From assembly GCF_030323545.1 (NCBI RefSeq), contig NZ_CP122954.1, positions 1,178,001-1,242,000 on the forward strand: a stretch of DNA of 64,000 nucleotides. Direction: 5' to 3'. The translations under genes and the position numbers were made by a program. Positions 47,816 through 58,108 of this stretch are shown in pieces; position 1 is the stretch's first letter, and each line of letters opens with the position of its first letter. Under the pieces are notes generated by a model. The model saw only the letters and a list, made by a program, of their open reading frames with translations, had not been told where the DNA came from and did no database searches. Source of the DNA: Helicobacter pylori (GTDB taxonomy: Bacteria; Campylobacterota; Campylobacteria; Campylobacterales; Helicobacteraceae).

Positions 47816-48361
47816 TTAAAACCCAACACAACTTCCTAACATCTTTTGGTAGTAACTCTTGGCTTTGAGGATTGTCTCTGTGTCATCGGTTTTTAAAAGC
47901 ACTTCGTAATTGTTTTCAAAAGCGTTTTTGCTCCAATTCGCTGAGCCTAAAAACACGATCTTATCATCAATGATCGCTACTTTTTGGTGCATGATGCCGT
48001 AATAATTCCCGTTTTTAGCCTTAAGCCCTTTCAATAAGCACACTTTCGTGTTAGGGTATTTGTCTAAATAGCCAATAGTGGATTGCTTGTTATTATGATT
48101 GCTTTCATAATCATAAATGATTTGCACCTTGATCCCCCTACTCGCTACGCTTTTAATGGCTCTTGCAATATCTCTGTGCGTGAAACTATAAATAGCGATT
48201 TTCACGCTCTCTCTAGCGTTACTAATGCCAGAAACTAAAGAATTGAGAGCGTCTCTTTGCTCATAAGGCAAGACAAATAAGCTGTTTTTAGCTTGCAAAA
48301 CCCCTAAACAGCCCACTAACACGCCCACGCCAACGATTTTTTTAAATTTGTTTAACATCAA
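47816..48361 (-). CDS. nucT: NucT, phospholipase D-family nuclease
   Basis: Cell-surface/membrane nuclease acting on single-stranded DNA and RNA, with a role in purine salvage from external DNA. The 181 residues have an N-terminal membrane anchor (VGVGVLVGCLGVLQA) and one HKD motif, MHQKVAIIDDKIVFLGSANW (about 123-142). Convergent with horC. Confidence 0.92.
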   Translation of the reverse strand: MMLNKFKKIVGVGVLVGCLGVLQAKNSLFVLPYEQRDALNSLVSGISNARESVKIAIYSFTHRDIARAIKSVASRGIKVQIIYDYESNHNNKQSTIGYLDKYPNTKVCLLKGLKAKNGNYYGIMHQKVAIIDDKIVFLGSANWSKNAFENNYEVLLKTDDTETILKAKSYYQKMLGSCVGF

Positions 48362-48500
48362 ATGATCCTTATTTTAAATTACACTCATGATAAAAACAAC
48401 CAACCAAGTGGATTTTTGATTATAATAAAAGATTTAAAAAAAGCGATAAAAATGGATAGGCTTAAAGAAGCGTTTCTTAATAAAATAAGGAGTCCCTAAA

Positions 48501-49910
48501 ATGAAAATGATTCTATTCAACCAAAACCCCATGATCGCAAAGCTGCTTGAGAGTGTTTCTAAGAAATTAGAATTGCCTATAGAAAATTTTAACCACTATC
48601 AAGAGCTATCCGCGCACCTTAAAAAAGATCCAGAATGGCTTTTGATAGCCGATGATGAATGTTTGGAAAAACTAGACCAAGTGGATTGGCTAGAATTAAA
48701 AGAAATCATCTCTCAAAATAAAAACAGCGTGTGCATGTATAAAAAGGGCAATGAAGTGCAACCCTTCTTAGAGGGCTTTGAGATGAAAATCCAAAAACCT
48801 TTTTTACCCACTGAGATTTTAAAAATCCTTCAAAAAAAGCTTGGTTCTGACATGAGCGAGCTAGAGCCTAGCCAGAATTTATACCCAACTCAGGAAGTTT
48901 TAGAAACCAATTGGGACGAATTAGAAAATTTAGGCGATTTAGAAGCCCTAGCACAAGAAGAACCTAACAATGAAGAACAATTGCTCCCCACTTTAGATGT
49001 GCAAGAAAAAGAAGAGGTTAAAGAAGAAGAAAAAGAAGAGGTTAAAGAAGAAGAAAAAGAAGAGGTTAAAGAAACGCCCCAAGAAGAAAAGCCTAAAGAT
49101 GATGAAACGCAAGAGAGTGAAACCCCTAAAGATGAAGAAGTTTCTAAAGAGTTGGAAACGCAAGAAGAAGTTAAAGAAGAAACGCAAGAAGAGCCAATCA
49201 AAGAACAAGAGCCAATCAAAAAAGAGACACAAGAAATTAAAGAGGAAAAACAAGAAGAAACACAAGATTCCCCAAGCGCGCAAGAATTAGAGGCCATGCA
49301 AGAATTAGTCAAAGAAATCCAAGAAAACTCTAACGAGAATAAAAAAGAAGCGCAAGAAACCCAAGAAGTTGTTACAGAACAAACACAAGCACAAGAATTA
49401 GAAAAAGAAGAAATCGCAGAAACACCGCAAGAATTAGAAATCCCCCAAGCGCAAGAAAAAGAAATCCCACAGGAAGAAACCCAAGAAAAAGAAACACCCA
49501 AAGATGAAAGCATGCAAGAAAGTGCACAAAATTTACAAGATAAAGAAACCCCCCAAGAAGAAACCCAAGAAGACCATTACGAAAGCATTGAAGACATTCC
49601 TGAGCCGGTGATGGCTAAAGCGATGGGGGAAGAATTGCCCTTTTTAAATGAGAGCGTTGCAAAAACCCCTAATAATGAGAACGACACAGAAACCCCTAAA
49701 AAGAGCATTACAGAAACCTCCAAGAATGAGAACGCCACAGAAGCACCGCAAGAAAAAGAAGAAAGCGATAAAATTTCTAGCCCCCTAGAATTGCGCTTGA
49801 ATTTGCAGGACTTATTAAAAAGCCTGAATCAAGAGTCCTTAAAAAGCCTTTTAGAAAACAAAACCTTAAGCATTAAAATCACTTTAGAGGATAAAAAACC
49901 TAATGCATAA
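48501..49910 (+). CDS. chePep: ChePep, poly-E-rich polar chemotaxis regulator
   Basis: Localises at the flagellated pole and controls swimming reversal in Campylobacterota. The 469 residues have an N-terminal receiver-like domain (about 1-115: ILFNQNPMIAKLLE, IADDECLE, KPFLPTEILKIL with the conserved Lys-Pro), a long Glu/Gln/Lys/Thr-rich low-complexity middle (about 130-425) and a short conserved C-terminus (LRLNLQDLLKSLN). It overlaps gmk by eight bases. Confidence 0.9.
   Translation: MKMILFNQNPMIAKLLESVSKKLELPIENFNHYQELSAHLKKDPEWLLIADDECLEKLDQVDWLELKEIISQNKNSVCMYKKGNEVQPFLEGFEMKIQKPFLPTEILKILQKKLGSDMSELEPSQNLYPTQEVLETNWDELENLGDLEALAQEEPNNEEQLLPTLDVQEKEEVKEEEKEEVKEEEKEEVKETPQEEKPKDDETQESETPKDEEVSKELETQEEVKEETQEEPIKEQEPIKKETQEIKEEKQEETQDSPSAQELEAMQELVKEIQENSNENKKEAQETQEVVTEQTQAQELEKEEIAETPQELEIPQAQEKEIPQEETQEKETPKDESMQESAQNLQDKETPQEETQEDHYESIEDIPEPVMAKAMGEELPFLNESVAKTPNNENDTETPKKSITETSKNENATEAPQEKEESDKISSPLELRLNLQDLLKSLNQESLKSLLENKTLSIKITLEDKKPNA
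49014..49075 (+). repeat. 24-bp in-frame tandem repeat in chePep
   Basis: About 2.6 copies of a 24-base unit encoding EVKEEEKE (49014-49037, 49038-49061, then partial). Copy changes keep the frame and alter only the length of the acidic linker. Confidence 0.85.
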
Positions 49911-50523
49911 CGATTTTAATTTGCTCATCCTTTCAGGCCCTAGCGGAGCGGGTAAAAGCACCCTTACAAAGTATTTGCAAGAAAAAATCCCAAAAACCCA
50001 TTTTTCCCTTTCCACCACCACAAGGAAGCCCAGAGAGGGCGAAGTTGATGGCTTGCATTATAATTTTGTCAGCGAAGAAGAATTCAAACAAGGCATAGAA
50101 AAAGGGCAGTTTTTAGAATGGGCGATCGTACATAACCACTATTATGGCACTTCTAAAATCCCTGTAGAAAAAGCCTTAAAAGAGGGCAAAATCGTCATTT
50201 TTGATATTGATGTACAAGGGCATGAGATCCTTAAAAAGCATTACCCCAATGCATGCTCAGTCTTTATTAGCACCAAAAACCAAGAGATTTTAAAAGAGCG
50301 CTTGCTTTTAAGGGGGACGGATTCTAAAGAGACGATAGAAAAACGCTTGATCAACGCTTATAAAGAAATGCAGTGCTTGGAGAGCTTTGATTATCTCATC
50401 ATCAATGAAGATTTAGAAAAATCCAAAGAAATCATCTTAAGCATCGCCAAAACTCTCGTTTATCGCTTAAAAGCGTTTAATTTTGAAAAAATATGCAAGG
50501 CTTGGAAAAACGAATCCTTATAA
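49903..50523 (+). CDS. gmk: Guanylate kinase
   Basis: GMP to GDP. The 206 residues show LSGPSGAGKSTLTKYL (about 10-25) and STTTRKPREGEVDGLHY. Embedded in the chePep-gmk-tatA-argS series. Confidence 0.96.
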   Translation: MHNDFNLLILSGPSGAGKSTLTKYLQEKIPKTHFSLSTTTRKPREGEVDGLHYNFVSEEEFKQGIEKGQFLEWAIVHNHYYGTSKIPVEKALKEGKIVIFDIDVQGHEILKKHYPNACSVFISTKNQEILKERLLLRGTDSKETIEKRLINAYKEMQCLESFDYLIINEDLEKSKEIILSIAKTLVYRLKAFNFEKICKAWKNESL

Positions 50524-50593
50524 AACCTATCAATTATTTTTTAAAAAAGCTATAATTCGAGAAAAAACCAACCAATAGTTTAAGGAGTAGAAT

Positions 50594-50833
50594 ATGGGCG
50601 GATTCACAAGCATATGGCATTGGGTCATTGTTTTATTAGTGATTGTGTTGTTATTTGGGGCTAAAAAGATCCCAGAGTTGGCTAAAGGTTTAGGCAGTGG
50701 GATTAAGAATTTCAAAAAAGCCGTGAAAGACGATGAAGAAGAAGCTAAAAACGAGCCAAAAACCCTAGACGCTCAAGCAACGCAAACCAAAGTGCATGAG
50801 AGTAGCGAGATTAAAAGCAAGCAAGAAAGTTAA
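50594..50833 (+). CDS. tatA: Twin-arginine translocase subunit TatA
   Basis: Pore-forming Tat component. The 79 residues have an N-terminal membrane helix, the [20 protein letters not shown] hinge and amphipathic helix, and a polar tail. Two bases separate it from argS. Confidence 0.95.
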   Translation: MGGFTSIWHWVIVLLVIVLLFGAKKIPELAKGLGSGIKNFKKAVKDDEEEAKNEPKTLDAQATQTKVHESSEIKSKQES

Positions 50834-50835
50834 AC

Positions 50836-52461
50836 ATGCACACTCTCATTAAGGGCGTTTTAGAAGAGATTTTAGAAGAAGAAGTCATTATTGAATACCC
50901 TAAAGACAGAGAGCACGGGCATTACGCTACACCCATTGCTTTCAATCTCGCCAAAGTTTTTAAAAAATCGCCCTCAGTTATCGCTGAAGAGTTAGCCCTT
51001 AAAATCAGAACGCATGAAAAAACTCAAGGGCTTTTTGACAGCGTAGTGGCTTGTAAGGGCTATGTCAATTTCACGCTTTCTTTAGATTTTTTAGAGCGTT
51101 CCACCCAAAAAGCTTTAGAATTAAAAGAACAATTTGGCTCTCAAGCTAAAAGCGAGCATTCTCAAAAAATCTTTTTAGAATTTGTGAGCGCTAACCCCAC
51201 AGGGCCTTTACACATAGGGCATGCTAGAGGGGCGGTGTTTGGCGATAGTTTGGCTAAAATCGCTCGCTTTTTAGGGCATGAAGTTTTGTGCGAATATTAT
51301 GTCAATGACATGGGTTCTCAAATCCGCTTGTTAGGGCTTTCTGTATGGCTCGCTTACAGAGAGCATGTTTTAAAAGAAAGCGTAACTTACCCGGAAGTCT
51401 TTTACAAGGGCGAATACATCATTGAAATCGCTAAAAAGGCTAACAACGATTTAGAACCGAGTCTTTTTAAAGAAAACGAAGAAACGATTATTGAAATTTT
51501 AAGCGGCTATGCTAAAGATTTAATGCTTTTAGAAATTAAAGACAATTTAGACGCTTTAGGCATTCATTTTGATTCTTATGCGAGCGAAAAAGAAGTTTTT
51601 AAACATAAAGATGCGGTGTTTGAACGATTAGAAAAAGCGAACGCCCTTTATGAAAAGGATTCTAAAATCTGGCTCAAATCTTCACTCTACCAAGATGAAA
51701 GCGATCGGGTGCTCATTAAAGAAGATAAGAGCTACACTTATTTAGCCGGCGATATTGTCTATCATGATGAAAAATTCAAGCAAAATTACACCAAATACAT
51801 CAACATTTGGGGGGCAGACCACCACGGCTATATCGCTAGAGTGAAAGCCAGCCTTGAGTTTTTGGGCTATGATTCTAATAAGCTTGAAGTCTTGCTCGCT
51901 CAAATGGTGCGCTTGCTCAAAGATAACGAGCCTTACAAGATGAGTAAAAGAGCGGGTAATTTCATTTTGATTAAAGATATGGTTGATGATGTGGGTAGAG
52001 ACGCTTTAAGGTTTATTTTTTTGAGCAAACGGCTTGACACCCATTTAGAATTTGATGTCAATACTTTAAAAAAGCAAGACAGCTCAAACCCCATTTACTA
52101 TATCCATTACGCTAATTCGCGCATCCACACCATGCTAGAAAAATCGCCCTTTTCTAAAGAAGAAATTTTACAAACCCCTTTAACCCATTTGAACGCTGAA
52201 GAAAAATACCTGCTTTTTAGCGCTTTAAGCTTGCCTAAAGCAATTGAATCTTCTTTTGAAGAATACGGCTTGCAAAAAATGTGCGAATACGCAAAAACTC
52301 TCGCTTCAGAATTCCACCGCTTCTATAACGCTGGCAAGATTTTAGACACCCCTAAAGCTAAAGAGCTTTTAAAAATTTGTTTAATGGTGAGCTTGAGTTT
52401 AAGCAACGCTTTCAAACTTTTAGGCATAGAGATAAAAACCAAAATTTCCGCTAAAGATTAA
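50836..52461 (+). CDS. argS: Arginyl-tRNA synthetase
   Basis: Class I synthetase charging tRNA-Arg (one such tRNA is at 42304). The 541 residues show PTGPLHIGHARGA (HIGH motif, about 118-130) and KMSKRAGN (KMSK-like, about 372), with the DALR C-terminal domain. Confidence 0.97.
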   Translation: MHTLIKGVLEEILEEEVIIEYPKDREHGHYATPIAFNLAKVFKKSPSVIAEELALKIRTHEKTQGLFDSVVACKGYVNFTLSLDFLERSTQKALELKEQFGSQAKSEHSQKIFLEFVSANPTGPLHIGHARGAVFGDSLAKIARFLGHEVLCEYYVNDMGSQIRLLGLSVWLAYREHVLKESVTYPEVFYKGEYIIEIAKKANNDLEPSLFKENEETIIEILSGYAKDLMLLEIKDNLDALGIHFDSYASEKEVFKHKDAVFERLEKANALYEKDSKIWLKSSLYQDESDRVLIKEDKSYTYLAGDIVYHDEKFKQNYTKYINIWGADHHGYIARVKASLEFLGYDSNKLEVLLAQMVRLLKDNEPYKMSKRAGNFILIKDMVDDVGRDALRFIFLSKRLDTHLEFDVNTLKKQDSSNPIYYIHYANSRIHTMLEKSPFSKEEILQTPLTHLNAEEKYLLFSALSLPKAIESSFEEYGLQKMCEYAKTLASEFHRFYNAGKILDTPKAKELLKICLMVSLSLSNAFKLLGIEIKTKISAKD

Positions 52462-52473
52462 GCTAATATTTAA

Positions 52474-53277
<804 letters not shown>

Positions 53278-53661
53278 ACTTCCTCGCTCATAAGGGGCAA
53301 ACGCCCCAAAAGACCGCTTTTTAAAAAGGTTACGGCAAATCAAGCTCTTTACTATTTGATCTTAAAAAATGCTAAAAGCCTTTTTATGGGCTAACACGAA
53401 ACAAAAAGCATCAAAATCAAAAAAATGACAAAGTTTTTCCAAAATGACAAAAAAACGCTTTCATGCTATAACGCTCTAAATACATTCCAATGCAAATGTA
53501 TTCCAATGTATGAAATCCCTAATACTAATAATTTAATCCAAAAAGAACGCTCCTTCAATTTATTCTCATCTCGCTTCCATTATGCACTATTATGTGCTAT
53601 CAATTAACAAGTTTCAATATAATATAAGATCTTGTTTTTTATAACTTTGTTAAGGATCAAA
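53278..53661. other. Long intergenic space, no gene
   Basis: Contains two hairpins after hugZ (see terminator) and AT-rich sequence; the only open frame (53425-53607) has no ribosome-binding site or known features. In 26695 an outer-membrane gene, babC/hopU (HP0317), follows hugZ here. It is absent, as if the third bab locus were empty. Confidence 0.7.
53294..53322 (+). terminator. Hairpin terminator after hugZ
   Basis: GGGGC AAAC GCCCC (53294-53307) is a strong five-bp stem, then AAAAG ACCG CTTTTT gives a second stem ending in a T-run. It lies 17 bases after the hugZ stop. Confidence 0.55.
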
Positions 53662-54807
53662 ATGCGCATGTTTGTTTGCTTTTTAGGGGTTTTTGTGTCT
53701 AACGGCTTGGCTCGTTTTGGCTATGTGGTTTTAATCCCCCTACTCATTTTATCAGGGAGTTTAACCCCACACCAAAGCTTCCAACTGGGTATTGCGGTGC
53801 TAATGGGCTATGTTTTTGGGAGTTTTTTAATCCAATTTTTAAGCCCATTAATGTCATTAGAAAGCATCGCTAAAATCAGTTTTGGCTTAATCGCTTTGAG
53901 TTTTTTAGTCTGTTATTTTGATAGTATCCCTTTCTTTTGGCTTTGGATCTGGCGTTTTATCGCCGGTGTGGCTAGCAGCGCGTTAATGATTTTAGTCGCT
54001 CCTCTCTCTTTGCCCTATGTCAAAGAACATAAAAAAGCCTTAGTGGGGGGGTTTATTTTTAGCGCTGTAGGCATTGGATCTGTCTTTAGCGGGTTTGTTC
54101 TGCCTTGGATCAGCTCTTATAATATCAAATGGGCATGGATTTTTTTAGGGGGCAGTTGTCTGATAGCCTTTATCCTTTCCTTGGTGGGGTTAAAAACCCG
54201 TTCTTTAAGGAAAAAATCCGTTAAAAAAGAAGAAAGCACGTTTAAAATCCCCTTTCATTTGTGGTTATTGCTCATTTCTTGCGCGCTCAATGCGATTGGT
54301 TTTTTACCGCACACGCTTTTTTGGGTGGATTATTTGATCCGTCATTTAAATATCTCCCCCACTATCGCTGGGACTTCATGGGCGTTTTTTGGCTTTGGCG
54401 CTACGCTTGGCTCTTTAATCAGCGGCCCCATGGCTCAAAGGCTAGGGGCTAAAGAAGCCAATATCTTTATCCTCATTTTAAAATCTATCGCATGCTTTTT
54501 GCCCATTTTTTTCCACCAGATCTCTTTACTCAATTTAAGCATCTTCATAATGGGAGCGGCCACAACCGCCAATATCAATTTATTCAGCATGATGGCTTTA
54601 AAAATTGCAGGCGCGAAGCATTTCGCTAAAGCGTCTTCGTGGGTGGTGTTTTCTTTTGGCATTTTCCAAGCGCTTTTCTCGTATCTTTTTACGATCTTTT
54701 TAGGGGATTTGGGCTATGTTTTGATTTTTGTTATTTGTGGGGTGTGTTTGGTTTTAAGCTTCATCGTTCTTTTCCCTATTAAAATGCAAACAGCTATCCA
54801 TAAATAG
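53662..54807 (+). CDS. MFS permease (YbfB/YjiJ-like; HP0313 "NarK")
   Basis: Twelve-helix MFS transporter of 381 residues. The N-terminus VSNGLARFGYVVLIPLLI is the YbfB/YjiJ (MFS_4) signature rather than the nitrate/nitrite NarK signature, so the older name nitrite extrusion protein is doubtful. Start at the ATG at 53662 behind AAGGA; a TTG ten codons upstream is less likely. Substrate unknown. Confidence 0.85.
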   Translation: MRMFVCFLGVFVSNGLARFGYVVLIPLLILSGSLTPHQSFQLGIAVLMGYVFGSFLIQFLSPLMSLESIAKISFGLIALSFLVCYFDSIPFFWLWIWRFIAGVASSALMILVAPLSLPYVKEHKKALVGGFIFSAVGIGSVFSGFVLPWISSYNIKWAWIFLGGSCLIAFILSLVGLKTRSLRKKSVKKEESTFKIPFHLWLLLISCALNAIGFLPHTLFWVDYLIRHLNISPTIAGTSWAFFGFGATLGSLISGPMAQRLGAKEANIFILILKSIACFLPIFFHQISLLNLSIFIMGAATTANINLFSMMALKIAGAKHFAKASSWVVFSFGIFQALFSYLFTIFLGDLGYVLIFVICGVCLVLSFIVLFPIKMQTAIHK

Positions 54808-54812
54808 AAAAA

Positions 54813-55775
54813 TTATGGGGTTTCAAAACCCTTAATGCCGAGAAAATCCTTAAAACCTTTTAAGGAATTTAAGATTTTTTCACGCTCTAAATGGCGCATG
54901 ATAAAAACGAGGTTAGAGCCGTTTTGATCCTTTAAAATATGCTTAGGCGGGTAAATGACATGCATCACGCCGTTAATACTCACTAAAAGATCGCTTCCAA
55001 TATCAATAATCCCCTTTATGCGTAAAATCTGCGTGCCGTATTGATGCAACAACAAACTTAGCCAAATCCCAAACGCGCTCCACTCCATCGCCCCTTCAAA
55101 GCTAATACTTAAAGTCTCAAAACCTTGCGAGTGCGAATCTTTTGCTGGCAAGATCACACGATGCGCTCTATTTTTGCGTGAAAAGAGGCTCTCATAGTCT
55201 ATCGCCCTCTTGTCAAAAATTTCTGCGCTAGGGTTAATGGCTTGCAAGCGCTCTTTTAATTTGATTAAAGCCACACTGTCGTTTTGCAAATCCGTTTTGG
55301 TCAATAAAACGCTATCAGCAAAAACGATTTGCTCTTTAGCTTCGTTGTTTGTTAAATGCGTTTTAGCGTTCAAAACATCCACGCAAGCCACCACGCTTTG
55401 AATCTCAAAATGCGCCCCTAAAAAAACATCGCTCAAAATCGTCCATAAAATCGGCGCTGGGTTGGCTAAACCGGTGGTTTCAATGATGATGCGCTTTAGA
55501 ATTTCGCCGCGCCATTCATAGTTGTTGAGCACGGCTTTTAGAGACTCCACTAAATCCATGCGCTTGTTGCAACACACGCACCCTGCGTTAAGATAGAGCA
55601 TTTTTTCACCGCAATATTGAACGCTTAAGATGCGTTGATCCAAGGCGGCTTGACCGATTTCATTGATGATAAGAGCGACGCCTTGGTGATCTGTTTGGTT
55701 TAAATATTCGCTTAAAAAACTCGTTTTACCGCTGCCTAAAAAACCGGTGATGAGCGTGATAGGGATTTTTGGCAT
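54813..55775 (-). CDS. COG0523 (CobW/YeiR-like) metal-chaperone GTPase
   Basis: G3E GTPase family, used for metal insertion or zinc homeostasis. The 320 residues show Walker A GFLGSGKTS (about 10-18), NEIGQAALD, the metal-binding GCVCC (about 65-69), VACVDVL and LTKTDL, and a C-terminal CobW_C domain (about 215-310). Shares a base with the upstream CxxC gene. The metal is not shown. Confidence 0.88.
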   Translation of the reverse strand: MPKIPITLITGFLGSGKTSFLSEYLNQTDHQGVALIINEIGQAALDQRILSVQYCGEKMLYLNAGCVCCNKRMDLVESLKAVLNNYEWRGEILKRIIIETTGLANPAPILWTILSDVFLGAHFEIQSVVACVDVLNAKTHLTNNEAKEQIVFADSVLLTKTDLQNDSVALIKLKERLQAINPSAEIFDKRAIDYESLFSRKNRAHRVILPAKDSHSQGFETLSISFEGAMEWSAFGIWLSLLLHQYGTQILRIKGIIDIGSDLLVSINGVMHVIYPPKHILKDQNGSNLVFIMRHLEREKILNSLKGFKDFLGIKGFETP

Positions 55776-56149
55776 CAGCGAATGGCATTGGTGTTTTGAT
55801 TTAAAAACGCTAACAGATGAGAATCTAGCGCGTCCATCTCTTTTTTGGCTAATTTTTGTGCCTTATCCCACAAATCGCCCAAATCATTCACGATCACGCT
55901 TTGCCCTTTTTTATCGCACAGCACAAACTTCGCGCCTTGCCAATCATTAATTTTTAGCCCATAAAACGCCAGGATTTGATTGAGCAATCTTACTCGTTTG
56001 AGTCGTGCTCTTTTGCGTTCTCTAGCGTTTTCATTAGCGCTAATAAGCGCATTTTGCCCTTTCAAATTCTCATTCTCACAACTATCGCTCCCATCGGTCC
56101 CATCGGTCCAATGAAAAGAACTGATAAGCTCTCCGCATAAAACGCACAT
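55775..56149 (-). CDS. Small CxxC protein (HP0311-like), unknown function
   Basis: 124 residues beginning MCVLCGELISSFHW, a CxxC as in zinc ribbons, then basic and helical (RARLKRVRLLNQILAFYG). One-base overlap with the G3E GTPase gene suggests a functional pair, possibly a metal-receiving partner. No known domain. Confidence 0.7.
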   Translation of the reverse strand: MCVLCGELISSFHWTDGTDGSDSCENENLKGQNALISANENARERKRARLKRVRLLNQILAFYGLKINDWQGAKFVLCDKKGQSVIVNDLGDLWDKAQKLAKKEMDALDSHLLAFLNQNTNAIR

Positions 56150-56244
56150 CTTCCAACCTTTTAAAACTAAATCATGCTACAATTTTACTGAAAAAACAAG
56201 AATAAATCTTGTGCTGTTTAATTGTTTGTTGATTAGGAAATTTA

Positions 56245-57354
56245 ATGCAGGATTATAAAACTCTCACGCTAGAAAATATTTATGCACCAGATGAGATAAC
56301 AGACGCGCTTTCATTGTTACAATCTTGCGGTATTGAATCGATTGTTAATCCTTCAAATATCACGCTTAATTTTGACATTGTGGATTTAAAAATGCTTGAA
56401 TCTACTACACAAAATATGCTGGTTCAAAAGACATTAGAGGAGTTGTATAAAATTCGCTCATTTTCTAGTCAAAATGGCAAAATCGTATTTAAGAGCTTCA
56501 ACAAAGCCAAAAAAGTCGCCAACAAAAAGCAAAACGCAAAGGCAAGATTGGCTTACGAATCTTACAAAAAAGAGTTTAGCAAAGAGACAAATGAGATTCA
56601 AAGCTGTCTGAATCAAATTTACTGCGAAGATAGCTTGGAGTTTTTGAAAAAGCTCCCAAATAATTGCATAGATATAGTGCTGACTTCACCACCTTACAAC
56701 TTTGGAATCAATTACAACGCAACGCAGGATGCAAATCTTTGGCAAGAGTATTTCAACACGCTTTTTGCCATTTTTAAAGAGTGTATTCGTGTATTAAAAA
56801 GCGGAGGGCGAATCATTGTCAATATCCAGCCTATGTTTAGCGATTATATCCCTACGCACCATTTTATTAGCAAATTTTTCATTGATGAAGGGCTTATTTG
56901 GAAAGGCGAGATTTTATGGGAAAAGAATAACTACAACTGCAAATACTGCACTTGGGGAAGCTGGAAAAGCCCTGCTGCACCCTATTTAAAATATTCGTGG
57001 GAGTTTATTGAAATTTTTTGCAAAAATAGCCTTAAAAAAGAGGGCGATAAAAACAGCATTGACATAACCGATGATGAGTTTAAAAAGTGGGTTTATGGAA
57101 AGTGGAACTTTGCTCCAGAACGCAACATGAAACAATACGGGCATGATGCAATGTTCCCAGAAGAATTAGTAAAGCGATGTTTAAAACTATTTTCCTATCA
57201 AAATGATATTGTATTAGACCCATTTAATGGTGCAGGGACAACGACAAAAGTCGCCAAACAACTAGGACGCCGTTTCATAGGCATAGACATTAGCGAAAAA
57301 TATTGTGAAGTAGCAAGAGCAAGACTAGAAGAAGTAACAAATTTATTTAATTGA
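56245..57354 (+). CDS. Type II DNA methyltransferase (beta class, TSPPY)
   Basis: 369 residues. Motif IV TSPPYNFGINY (about 151-161) precedes the target region, and motif I DPFNGAGTTTKVA (about 329-341) comes late: the beta-class order. TSPPY favours N4-cytosine, though N6-adenine is possible. The first 120 residues are an extra N-terminal part with no motif. The Cys pair in NYNCKYCTWG is in the target-recognition region. Lower GC than neighbours. Forms a cassette with the next gene. Confidence 0.9.
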   Translation: MQDYKTLTLENIYAPDEITDALSLLQSCGIESIVNPSNITLNFDIVDLKMLESTTQNMLVQKTLEELYKIRSFSSQNGKIVFKSFNKAKKVANKKQNAKARLAYESYKKEFSKETNEIQSCLNQIYCEDSLEFLKKLPNNCIDIVLTSPPYNFGINYNATQDANLWQEYFNTLFAIFKECIRVLKSGGRIIVNIQPMFSDYIPTHHFISKFFIDEGLIWKGEILWEKNNYNCKYCTWGSWKSPAAPYLKYSWEFIEIFCKNSLKKEGDKNSIDITDDEFKKWVYGKWNFAPERNMKQYGHDAMFPEELVKRCLKLFSYQNDIVLDPFNGAGTTTKVAKQLGRRFIGIDISEKYCEVARARLEEVTNLFN

Positions 57355-57364
57355 GAGATGTGAT

Positions 57365-58057
57365 TTGAGTTCTATAGAAGATATTATACAAGTTTATAAT
57401 AGCGTGGTTAAAGATATTGATAAAGATGCTCTGGAGCAACATGACAGGGCGTATGGCGGAGTTATAAGAAGCGCTAAAGGCAAATTACTAGAACACATCA
57501 GCGAAGAGATTGTAAAAATAGCGTGGCAAAATATTGGCGCTAACACTAATAGGCTTGAAATAAATTCTAATAAAATAAAGATTCCTATCAAAGACAGCTA
57601 CATAGAAAATATAGCTAACAAACAAGTAAGGGCATATATATTAGAGCGTAAGAAAGATTATTATTACGGATTGAGCGTTGATAAACATATATTTGTGGAT
57701 AATCAATTGGTTATGGGGATAGAGTGTAAAGCCTATACGGAAAATGCTATGCTAAAGCGAATATTAGTAGATTTTCATCTCCTTAAAACTTTATATCCAA
57801 ATATATCTTGTTATTTATTTCAGCTAGAAAGTCAATTAGGAGGGGATTATTCAGCTTTACCAGAAACCCTATTGGGATCAAAACCCACGCATTCTATAAT
57901 GAGCTACTTTGAAAGCGTGAATCTGAATATAGTAACCTTACTCAAAGGCGAAAGAAACATAAACCAACCCACACACAAAAATTTCAAACCTTTAGATGAA
58001 CAGATTCTCATTAAAGCAATCAAACTAATAGAGAATGAATTGAAAGTTTATTTATAG
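57365..58057 (+). CDS. Putative type II restriction endonuclease
   Basis: 230 residues, start TTG ten bases after the methyltransferase. A PD-(D/E)XK core is likely: SVDKHIFVDN with Asp, then MGIECKAY (ExK, about 118-125), followed by a helix AMLKRILVDFHLL. No other domain; size and place fit a restriction enzyme matched to the methylase. Specificity unknown. AT-rich, unlike the neighbours. Confidence 0.75.
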   Translation: MSSIEDIIQVYNSVVKDIDKDALEQHDRAYGGVIRSAKGKLLEHISEEIVKIAWQNIGANTNRLEINSNKIKIPIKDSYIENIANKQVRAYILERKKDYYYGLSVDKHIFVDNQLVMGIECKAYTENAMLKRILVDFHLLKTLYPNISCYLFQLESQLGGDYSALPETLLGSKPTHSIMSYFESVNLNIVTLLKGERNINQPTHKNFKPLDEQILIKAIKLIENELKVYL

Positions 58058-58108
58058 CAGTTAGCGTGAATCACTAAATTCACACCAACTTAGATACAAT
58101 TCCAATCG

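Noticed and set aside
48890-49513. Serine/cysteine-rich open frame opposite chePep
   Set aside because: It is the antisense of a Glu/Lys/Gln-rich repeat region; composition explains the lack of stops.
53425-53607. 60-codon frame between hugZ and the MFS gene
   Set aside because: No ribosome-binding site, no known pattern and odd composition.
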